Made by a program: the position numbers and the translations under genes. The notes under the pieces are model-generated. The model was not told the origin of the DNA. It saw only the letters and a program-made list of their open reading frames with translations, and did no database searches. Shown one piece after another: positions 51,744 through 59,247 of a stretch of DNA of 64,000 nt. The stretch covers positions 1,302,001 to 1,366,000 of the forward strand of contig NZ_CP017141.1 in NCBI RefSeq assembly GCF_001721645.1, read 5' to 3'. The stretch is from Pedobacter steynii (GTDB lineage: Bacteria > Bacteroidota > Bacteroidia > Sphingobacteriales > Sphingobacteriaceae). Position 1 is the stretch's first letter. Every line of letters starts with the position of its first letter.

Positions 51744-54332
51744 TTAAGCGAGATTCCTACCCGCATTTACGATACCATAGACCGTTCTGATGGATAGTTT
51801 TTCCAGAGATTGTTGTTCCTCATCTGTAACTTCATTTTGCAACTGTTCCAAGGCATAATGCTGGATCAGGACTAATGGAAGTACGATCTTCTCCCTAACG
51901 GAAATAGAGCGCTTCTCAACCGGGTAATTCTCCATTAAGGTCTCATGTCCGGATAGTTTTAATAAGAGGGTTTTAGATAGCTCAAATTCCTCATAAAGCA
52001 TCTTCCAGAAAGCCCCGTACTCTTTATCATTGGCAAAATGAGCAGTAATGGAGAAATCGGCTTTGCTCATAGACATCATGCAGTTGTCGATAATGGTTTT
52101 AAAGTATCCGGATTCCTGATAAGTCTTAACGACTTTATCCCAATTACCCTGTTTTTCCTGATTTTTCAATGCGGTACCAATACCATAAAAGCCTGGAATA
52201 TTCTGTTTTAGTTGACTCCATGCGGTTACGAAGCCAATTGCTCTGAGGTCTTCCAGTTTTAAAGATCCTCCCGAGTTCCTTTTTACCGGTCTGCTGCTGA
52301 TGGTAATTTTAGAAAGCAGGGTTAAAGGAGAGAATTTCTCCAGATAGCTTAGAAACAAAGGATGTTTACGCAGTGAAACATAAGAATCATAGCTTTCTGT
52401 GGCCATTTCATCCAGCAAGTTTTTATGTAATGGGTCTAAAAGGATATTGTGCTTTTCCTTCATTCCAGCGGAAATTCCGGCATTGATCATTTGCTCCATA
52501 TTGAATTCTGCACTGTCGATAGAACCGTACTGAGAACTGATGGTTTGACCCTGGATGGTCAGTTGAATATTCTTGTTGGCAATTTCTTTACCCATAGAGG
52601 CATAGAAACGATGGGTTTTACCTCCTCCACGGGATGGGGGGCCTCCTCTGCCATCAAAAAAGGCGAGTTGTATCTGGTGCTGATCTGCAGTGGCGGTTAA
52701 CGCTACTTTTGCATTAAAAATCGACCAGTTGGCCATTAAATAACCACCATCTTTGGTACTGTCAGAGAAGCCAAGCATGATGTGTTGCTTGCCGCCCCTG
52801 TTGGCAAGATGTTTTTTATAGAAAGAATGGCTATATAGAGTTTCCATAATTTCCGCAGCACCGGCGAGATCATGCACTGTTTCAAAAAGAGGGACAAAGT
52901 CTATACTTAACTCATCTTCTGTCCATCCGTTCCAAAGAAACAGTTCCATTAGCTGTAAAATATCGCTTGCCTGCTGGCAATTACTGATAATAAACCTATG
53001 GCAAGCCATTTCTCCGTTGCTTTGCTGAATTTGTTTGATTTCAGCAATGGTTTCCAAGGTGTCCTGTGTTAACGAGTCGGGTTGTTCTGTATAGTTTATC
53101 TTGGCACTTTTAAATACCAGCGCCTTGATTTTCTCTTCTTCATTCAGGCTGTCATAATTCTCAGGATATAAGGCGTTGATGGGTTTGTTGTTGCGGCAGT
53201 ACGCGTGAACATCCCTAAGCACTCTGCTGTCCTGTCTGATATCCAAAGAGGCAAAGTGACTCCCATAAAGTTCTACCTTACGAATCAGGTCGGAAACGAG
53301 ATCGGAGAATAGCCCGTCGTGGTCTTCTATTAGGGTAGTTTTTATTTTATTCAGATTTTCAATTAAAAAATCGGAAATGTTCTCGGTTTCTATATTGGGA
53401 TCAAACGCGTTTTTGTAGAGCACATCATGTACAAGGGCAATATTATCTTCTACACCTCTGAAAGTAATGCGGCGCTTTAGGTTCCTGAAATCTCTGTAAT
53501 AGCACCTGAATAGAATCTGACGGAGCATTTTGGATACCTGAATGGTAGAATCGGTATGGACATTTGGATTGCCGTCACGATCTCCTCCTGGCCAGAAGCC
53601 AAGTTCTATGATCTTTTTAGATTCCAGGTTATAGTCATTCAGGCTTTGATCGATTTCCGATTGAATGTTTGCTGCTGCGAAATAAAAGACGTTTTCAAGA
53701 TACCAGGCCAGGCTTAATGCTTCATCAACAGGTGTTGGTGATTTTTTATTGAAAAAAGGCGTTTTCCCCAATTGCTGCAACAGTTGGTTAATGGTCGAAA
53801 TATCATTGGTTTTTATTGCAGAAGTTAAATCGGTGATGATAGACAAGACGCTTCCAGGATAAAACTGGGTTGGGTGGGCCGTAAGGACCAGGCGGAGTGA
53901 AAACTCATCGATCAGCTTTTCTATTTTTTCGTTTAAAGGCTTGTTATCGACCCCCTTTTTCAGATAAACCAATAAAGCACTGTGTTCTTCATCTGCATTT
54001 AGTTTATTGAAGGAGGCATCTTCAACGGCATCAAACAATACGACCTGACGTTCAATATATTGAATGAAGCGGAAAAGTAAATCTATAATGTCCTTTTTGG
54101 AATTATTTTGAGTATACTTTTCAAAAAATGCGTTAATGATTCCTGCTGGTGTTTCGTGGTTCTTGACACCATCTTCACAATACTTAATGAATAGCGGAAG
54201 TAAAGTTCCGGTGTCTTTTACTTTGTAGAAGGGAAGGGTAAGGAAAAGGCTGTTATAAAGTTCAAATCTGGATATAACTTCATTGTTAAAAACAGATTCT
54301 CTCTGACCTTTTGCGCGTTGTTTCTGCATCAT
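51744..54332 (-). CDS. ppc: Phosphoenolpyruvate carboxylase
   Basis: Anaplerotic carboxylation of PEP to oxaloacetate. 862 residues. Motifs: VLTAHPTQFYPGSVL (catalytic His region; usually HPTE), GFWPGGDRDGNPNV, SHFASLDIRQDSRV, MLGFSDSTKDGGYLMANW, FFDGRGGPPSRGGGKTH (glycine-rich loop) and FLSYLEKFSPLT. The C-terminus ends NAGRNLA rather than the proteobacterial RNTG, a difference I take as lineage-specific. Its leader holds two tandem hairpins (54341-54428). Confidence 0.95.
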   Translation of the reverse strand: MMQKQRAKGQRESVFNNEVISRFELYNSLFLTLPFYKVKDTGTLLPLFIKYCEDGVKNHETPAGIINAFFEKYTQNNSKKDIIDLLFRFIQYIERQVVLFDAVEDASFNKLNADEEHSALLVYLKKGVDNKPLNEKIEKLIDEFSLRLVLTAHPTQFYPGSVLSIITDLTSAIKTNDISTINQLLQQLGKTPFFNKKSPTPVDEALSLAWYLENVFYFAAANIQSEIDQSLNDYNLESKKIIELGFWPGGDRDGNPNVHTDSTIQVSKMLRQILFRCYYRDFRNLKRRITFRGVEDNIALVHDVLYKNAFDPNIETENISDFLIENLNKIKTTLIEDHDGLFSDLVSDLIRKVELYGSHFASLDIRQDSRVLRDVHAYCRNNKPINALYPENYDSLNEEEKIKALVFKSAKINYTEQPDSLTQDTLETIAEIKQIQQSNGEMACHRFIISNCQQASDILQLMELFLWNGWTEDELSIDFVPLFETVHDLAGAAEIMETLYSHSFYKKHLANRGGKQHIMLGFSDSTKDGGYLMANWSIFNAKVALTATADQHQIQLAFFDGRGGPPSRGGGKTHRFYASMGKEIANKNIQLTIQGQTISSQYGSIDSAEFNMEQMINAGISAGMKEKHNILLDPLHKNLLDEMATESYDSYVSLRKHPLFLSYLEKFSPLTLLSKITISSRPVKRNSGGSLKLEDLRAIGFVTAWSQLKQNIPGFYGIGTALKNQEKQGNWDKVVKTYQESGYFKTIIDNCMMSMSKADFSITAHFANDKEYGAFWKMLYEEFELSKTLLLKLSGHETLMENYPVEKRSISVREKIVLPLVLIQHYALEQLQNEVTDEEQQSLEKLSIRTVYGIVNAGRNLA

Positions 54333-54340
54333 TTTTTTTA

Positions 54341-54428
54341 GATCATTTTTTCGAGCTTAAAGTACCAAAAATGATCCAAAAAACTGCGAAAAGACTCAAT
54401 TAATTAATTTGATATTTTTCGCAGTTTT
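54341..54428 (-). promoter_or_regulatory. Tandem hairpins in the ppc leader
   Basis: Hairpin A: perfect 10-bp arms GATCATTTTT (54341-54350) and AAAAATGATC (54367-54376), starting 9 nt from the ppc ATG, so it covers the ribosome-binding region. Hairpin B: perfect 13-bp arms AAAACTGCGAAAA (54380-54392) and TTTTCGCAGTTTT (54416-54428), on the minus strand followed by a run of T, like an intrinsic terminator upstream of the coding region. Possible attenuator; no known ligand motif recognised. Confidence 0.5.
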
Positions 54429-54535
54429 CTGTAACTTAGATTCATAGAGGTTAAACAAATCCTTTTAAAAGTATGTGCGGATTTTGAGGCCCAGGTGCCC
54501 TGAATGAAGTAAAATTAATTGTTATTTTTTTGGGC

Positions 54536-54571
54536 AAAACAGGCGTTAAGATTAATCTTAACGCCTGTTTT
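54536..54571 (-). terminator. 36-bp perfect palindrome terminating the efflux operon
   Basis: The half-site AAAACAGGCGTTAAGATT is followed directly by its exact reverse complement. It begins 2 bp past the MFS stop codon. On the minus strand the right arm ends in TTTT, giving a strong terminator for the tetR-tolC-hlyD-MFS operon. Confidence 0.85.
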
Positions 54572-54573
54572 GA

Positions 54574-56121
54574 TTAATGGACATCTGCCGGAATGGCGAC
54601 ATTTTTCTTGAACTTCTGTAAATATAACAAGGGAATTGAACACAATAAGACCAATCCGGCAACCCAATAAGCATCGCTATAGGTCAGTAATAAACTTTGT
54701 TTGGTTACTGTCCCTTCGATGGCTTTGGTAGCCAGCACTTTAGCGTCCAGGTAATTGTACCCTTTCGCCATGAAGTTATGTATGAAGCCGTTAAAGCGGT
54801 CGGTAAAGGCAGGGTTATATTCGTTGACATTGACTAGTAAATTACTGCGGTGAAAGCCCTGACGAACATGAATAAGTGTTGTTAAAGCTGCAATACCGAA
54901 GGACCCTCCCAATTGTCTCATCATATTATTTAACCCCGATCCCTGTCCGATTTCAGCCCCTTTAAGGTCCTGGATGGCCAGTGTGGTTAAAGGCACAAAT
55001 AATAAAGCCATACCGATACCTCTGATCACCAGTGGAAGGAAGAAATCTCCGGTCCCAGATTGCAGAGTGGATTTACTTAACATGGAACAGAACACAAAGA
55101 AAAGGAACATTCCGATCGTAGCCATAAACTGGGCTGGAACATTTTTTTTTAGCATAATTCCAATAAATGGCATCATTACAATCGTACACAGACCTCCAGG
55201 GAAGAGCAATTCTCCTGTTTGGAGGGCTGAGAATCCCAATAAATTCTGACAGAAGATGGGGAACACGAATACTGAGCCATATAAACCAAAGCCCAAAATA
55301 AAGGAAGTGAACATCCCTACTGAAAAGCTTCTGTGACGCATGATTTTAAAGTTCACAATCGGATGATCCGTACTCAATTCTCTCCAGATAAAGAGTAATA
55401 CTCCCAATACCGATGTCACTGCAAGGGCCGTGATGTAAGGTGTAGCAAACCAATCCTCGCTCTCTCCTTTTTCCAATACAGTCTGTAAGCTACCCACCGC
55501 TACGGCAAGAAGTAAAATTCCCCACCAGTCTACCGGCATCCCTTTTCCATCTTTAGGCGTTTCCCTGACAAAAGCGTAGGTACAGTAGGCAGCGATAATG
55601 CCTATAGGTATATTTACATAAAATATCCATGGCCAGGAGCTGATTTCCAGGAGATAGCCACCAATAGTTGGACCTACCGTTGGACCAACCACAGCGCCTA
55701 ATCCAAACAAAGCTGTGGCAATCCCAACGTCCTCACGTGGCCAGGTTTCGATTAATATAGCCTGTGCAGTAGAGATTAGCCCGCCGCCAGCAATTCCCTG
55801 GAGGATTCTGAAGGCGATCAATTCCTCCAGATTGGTGGCATTTCCACAAAGGAAAGAGGCAATAGTAAACAGGATGATAGAAAAAAGAAAATAATTTTTT
55901 CGTCCGAAGCGGCTGCCCAGCCAGCCAGACATGGGCAGTACAATTACGTTAGCAACTGCATAACCGGTAGACAACCAGGCCACATCCTCAAGGGTTGCAC
56001 CTAAGTTTCCCTGTATCTGGGGTATAGCAACATTTACAATGGTGGTATCAATCAACTCCAGTAAGGAAGCTGTGATCACTGTAAACGTAATAACCCATTT
56101 TTTTAAACCTTTCTCGGCCAT
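54574..56121 (-). CDS. DHA2-family MFS drug exporter (EmrB/QacA type)
   Basis: 515 residues from ATG 56121 (MAEKGLKKWVIT); an upstream start at 56157 would overlap the hlyD gene and is rejected. About 14 transmembrane helices. Motifs: LELIDTTIVNVAIPQIQ (motif D1 of DHA2), GWLGSRFGRKNYFLFS (MFS motif A) and GPTVGPTIGGYLLE (motif C, drug antiporters). It forms a tripartite pump with the membrane-fusion protein and TolC-like protein encoded just upstream. Gap to hlyD is 4 nt. Last gene of the operon. Confidence 0.93.
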   Translation of the reverse strand: MAEKGLKKWVITFTVITASLLELIDTTIVNVAIPQIQGNLGATLEDVAWLSTGYAVANVIVLPMSGWLGSRFGRKNYFLFSIILFTIASFLCGNATNLEELIAFRILQGIAGGGLISTAQAILIETWPREDVGIATALFGLGAVVGPTVGPTIGGYLLEISSWPWIFYVNIPIGIIAAYCTYAFVRETPKDGKGMPVDWWGILLLAVAVGSLQTVLEKGESEDWFATPYITALAVTSVLGVLLFIWRELSTDHPIVNFKIMRHRSFSVGMFTSFILGFGLYGSVFVFPIFCQNLLGFSALQTGELLFPGGLCTIVMMPFIGIMLKKNVPAQFMATIGMFLFFVFCSMLSKSTLQSGTGDFFLPLVIRGIGMALLFVPLTTLAIQDLKGAEIGQGSGLNNMMRQLGGSFGIAALTTLIHVRQGFHRSNLLVNVNEYNPAFTDRFNGFIHNFMAKGYNYLDAKVLATKAIEGTVTKQSLLLTYSDAYWVAGLVLLCSIPLLYLQKFKKNVAIPADVH

Positions 56122-56125
56122 TTTT

Positions 56126-57169
56126 CTAATCTTTTGTAGACACAGAAACCTTAACACTCATTCCGGGACGTAGTTTGGCCAGAATATCTTTCGGTGCATT
56201 GGTAATCTTGATTTTTACAGGAACGCGTTGTACCACTTTTACGAAATTACCCGTGGCATTATCGGGAGGAAGAAGAGAGCCTTTTGCCCCTGTTATAGGA
56301 GCGAAGTTGTATACTTCACCCTGAACATCAGCATTAGGATAGGCATCAACTTCTATCTTTACCTTTAATCCCGGGTTGATATCTTCCAATTGAGTTTCTT
56401 TAAAATTTGCGGTTACATAAATGCTATTGTCGTTTACAATAGAAAATAAAGACTGGCCAGCCTGAACAAGCTGACCTTTTTGAACATTCTTTTTGGAAAC
56501 AATACCTGTTGCGGGAGCTTTAATGTCTGTATAAGACAATTGGAGTTTGGCAAAATCCACATCAGACTGGCGTTGGGTAACGCCATTATTGCTTACCGCT
56601 AATTGAGATTGTGTAGTCCCCACTTGCTTTACCGCAGCAGTATACTGGTCATTTGCAGCGGTGAAAGCAGCTTCGGCAGATTCTTTCTGTGCTTTTGCCT
56701 GGTCAAATTGTTGCTGGGTAATAGATCCGTCTTTTACCAGATTGGCATAACGGGCATAATCTTTTTGTGCCAGGGAAAGCTTTACTCTTGCTGCTTCAAT
56801 ATTAGCCTTGGCAGTGCTGGTATTGGCTGCTGTAGCTGCAATTTGTGATTGAGAAACTCCAACACCCGCGGAGGCACCCAATTGTCCGGCCTGAGCTTGT
56901 TCAAGCTTTACCTTATAATCGCTATCATCCAGCTTCACCAGGACGTCTCCTGCATGTACCAGGGTGTTTTCTTCAAAATTGATGTCTTTCACGTATCCGC
57001 CAACGCGAGCAACCACCGGACTGATATCTCCATCAATCTGTGCATCATCGGTGTCTACGTGCTTGCTGTAGTAAATGTATTCTTTGATACCAAATATAGC
57101 CCCGATTACGATTAATACGGCTAATATGATGGGGATTACTATATTCTTCTTTTTCTTTTCAGTTGTCAT
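56126..57169 (-). CDS. HlyD/EmrA-family membrane fusion protein
   Basis: Periplasmic adaptor, 347 residues: one N-terminal membrane helix (IVIPIILAVLIVIGAIFGI), then the split biotinyl-lipoyl domain with YSKHVDTDDAQIDGDISPV and LVHAGDVLVKLDDSDY, a coiled-coil hairpin rich in Ala/Gln (about 80-200), and the barrel with VNDNSIYVTANFKETQL. EmrA type because it pairs with a DHA2 transporter. Second-last gene of the operon. Confidence 0.94.
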   Translation of the reverse strand: MTTEKKKKNIVIPIILAVLIVIGAIFGIKEYIYYSKHVDTDDAQIDGDISPVVARVGGYVKDINFEENTLVHAGDVLVKLDDSDYKVKLEQAQAGQLGASAGVGVSQSQIAATAANTSTAKANIEAARVKLSLAQKDYARYANLVKDGSITQQQFDQAKAQKESAEAAFTAANDQYTAAVKQVGTTQSQLAVSNNGVTQRQSDVDFAKLQLSYTDIKAPATGIVSKKNVQKGQLVQAGQSLFSIVNDNSIYVTANFKETQLEDINPGLKVKIEVDAYPNADVQGEVYNFAPITGAKGSLLPPDNATGNFVKVVQRVPVKIKITNAPKDILAKLRPGMSVKVSVSTKD

Positions 57170-57190
57170 TGGAGTTTGTATTAAGGTTTT

Positions 57191-58504
57191 TTATTCGGAA
57201 ATTTTTCCTGTGGATTTTAATAGGGTATAATAGGCTAGTCCGGCATCTGCTTTCGCCAGTTCGAGATTGATTTTAGCCTGGTATAGTAAGGTTTCAGCAT
57301 CAATCCTGTCGATGGCTGAAGCCACATTGTTTTTATATTTCGACGCCAGTAATTTATCATTCTCTAGTGCCTGTGCAATAGAGGTCTCTAATACCTTAAT
57401 CTTATTTATTGCTAGCTGATAGTTCTGATAATTTCTGTTAATCTCTGTTTTTACCTGATCAGAGAATATGTCTTTTTGAATGGCAACATCCTTCTGCTGG
57501 ATATGGGCATCAGTTATCTTGTGCTTATTGGTCCAAAGCGTTCCGATATTCCAGGAAACATTAGCTGAAAGTGTCATAGGCATGATAAATTGGTTTGTCG
57601 GTGGAATAAATTTTCCACTCGGATTAATGTAATACAGATCAGCGCCTACGCCAACCGTGGGTAGAGTGTTTGCTTTTACGGATTTGATATTTATATCTGC
57701 AACCTTATTTCTGATGTCAAACTGTTTCATTTCCTGGCGATTGGTGAAAGCAATGTCCAGGTAGCTGGTCAATGTTCCAACAGTCTTAATACGTTCATTT
57801 GGATCTGCCGGAATCACTTCGGTATCTTCATTAATGCCCAGTAGAATATCCAGGTTATAATTGATGATTTTCCGGTTATTTTCGATTTCCATTTCCGTCA
57901 GGGAAACATTGGCTTGCTGAAGCTGGAACCTTAATACGTCATTTTTAGTGACGATGCCCTGGCTGAAGAACCTTTCAGCCTGCTTAAGCTGGCTGGCAAT
58001 AGATTCCAGATTCTGAGCAACGACTTTTTTACTTTGAAGAATCTTAAATAAAGAGTAATAGGTATTGATCACCGCGTAGCTGATTTCTTCTTTATCTTTA
58101 TCGGCATCCAGACGAGCTACTTCAGTAAGCAGGCGGGTAGATTCTTCTGCGTACTTTAACTTTCCGCCACCGTAGAGCAGTTCTTTAACGCCCAAAGTTC
58201 CTATAAATGCATCTGCGCGATTTGGAAGATGTATCGGATTTGCCCCGCCAATACTCAGCTGATTGGTTGGAATCTCTGCATGGTTATAAAGAAAAGAAGC
58301 TTCTGCAGTTGGGAGCGCGTTGTCTTTTGCCATATTTAACTTGGCAATTGATTCATCGATCTTGTTTTGTGAACGCTTCAGGTTCTTACTGTTCTCAATC
58401 CCGAGCTGTATGGCCTCGGCTAAGGTCAGATTTTTTGTGCTTTGAGCGTATAACATACCTGGCAGGAGCAATGTTATGGCACTTAGTTTAATTCTACTTA
58501 TCAT
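57191..58504 (-). CDS. TolC-family outer membrane efflux protein
   Basis: 437 residues with a signal peptide (LSAITLLLPGMLYAQS). Two OEP repeats with long helices: LAEAIQLGIENSKNLKRSQN at the start, and SAIDRIDAETLLYQAKINLE near the end. It forms the outer channel of the tripartite pump. Its start overlaps the tetR stop by 4 nt (ATGA), so translation is coupled to the repressor. Confidence 0.93.
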   Translation of the reverse strand: MISRIKLSAITLLLPGMLYAQSTKNLTLAEAIQLGIENSKNLKRSQNKIDESIAKLNMAKDNALPTAEASFLYNHAEIPTNQLSIGGANPIHLPNRADAFIGTLGVKELLYGGGKLKYAEESTRLLTEVARLDADKDKEEISYAVINTYYSLFKILQSKKVVAQNLESIASQLKQAERFFSQGIVTKNDVLRFQLQQANVSLTEMEIENNRKIINYNLDILLGINEDTEVIPADPNERIKTVGTLTSYLDIAFTNRQEMKQFDIRNKVADINIKSVKANTLPTVGVGADLYYINPSGKFIPPTNQFIMPMTLSANVSWNIGTLWTNKHKITDAHIQQKDVAIQKDIFSDQVKTEINRNYQNYQLAINKIKVLETSIAQALENDKLLASKYKNNVASAIDRIDAETLLYQAKINLELAKADAGLAYYTLLKSTGKISE

Positions 58505-59121
58505 TTTTGGGGTGTTAAATACATAGTGAGAAGATCCTTGAGATGGGCAATCAAACGAATAGTAATGACTTCTCTATCTTCTGAATTGTTGATGTCCAGA
58601 CTGGTTCCATACGTGATTTTTGATGGAGAAATGGCCACGTGACTGATCGTACCCATTAAAGTGGCAATGAGCATCCGTACGTCCACAGGTCTGAAGCTAC
58701 CATCGTCAATACCATCAGTGATGATTTGTTCAATAACGATGAGGTTACTGGCAATGGTGTTTTTTACTTTCAAAAACATCTCAGGGCGCTGAGAAAGGGA
58801 GAGTTCCCTGTGCATCATTTTATGGAGGCCATGGTTGCAAAGGATGCGTCTGGCATAGCCTTCAATTACTTTCAGTAATTTTTCCATTCCTGATAGTTTA
58901 TCCTGACTAATGCTCATCAGCTGGCTATTGAAATCAATTATTCTTTGCGACATGATCTCCATGAATACGCCCTCTTTAGATCCAAAGTAGTAATTGATCA
59001 TCGACATATTCGCCCCGGATTCCTTGGCGATCTGGCGAGTAGAAGTCCCTTCGTATCCCAATTCTGTAAACAGCCTTTCAGCAGCTTCCAGAATGTTTGC
59101 CTTTTTATCTATTTTTTCCAT
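58501..59121 (-). CDS. TetR-family regulator of the efflux operon
   Basis: 206 residues from ATG 59121 (MEKIDKKANILEAA); the in-frame start at 59151 would begin inside the operator and is less likely. N-terminal HTH: LFTELGYEGTSTRQIAKESG then NMSMINYYFGSKEGVF, the TetR recognition-helix segment. The C-terminal ligand/dimer domain is divergent. First gene of the tetR-tolC-hlyD-MFS operon, preceded by a perfect palindrome that overlaps the promoter, so it is expected to repress itself and the pump. Confidence 0.93.
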   Translation of the reverse strand: MEKIDKKANILEAAERLFTELGYEGTSTRQIAKESGANMSMINYYFGSKEGVFMEIMSQRIIDFNSQLMSISQDKLSGMEKLLKVIEGYARRILCNHGLHKMMHRELSLSQRPEMFLKVKNTIASNLIVIEQIITDGIDDGSFRPVDVRMLIATLMGTISHVAISPSKITYGTSLDINNSEDREVITIRLIAHLKDLLTMYLTPQK

Positions 59122-59138
59122 TTGTTTATTTGACAGGA

Positions 59139-59164
59139 CAAAATTAATCAATCGATTGATTAAT
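59139..59164 (-). promoter_or_regulatory. Operator and -7 box of the efflux operon
   Basis: A 22-bp perfect palindrome (59143-59164), half-site ATTAATCAATC and its exact complement, overlaps a -7 box TAATTTTG (59139-59146, minus strand). It ends 21 bp from the tetR start codon. This is the classic size and position of a TetR operator. It also sits in the 5' flank of the divergent GH9 gene. Confidence 0.8.
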
Positions 59165-59247
59165 GATGAATATTTTCTTTTTCATTATCAATTATTTACC
59201 AAATGCTGACAGATTGTGTATTTTTAAACTGGCTAAATCAAAAACTG

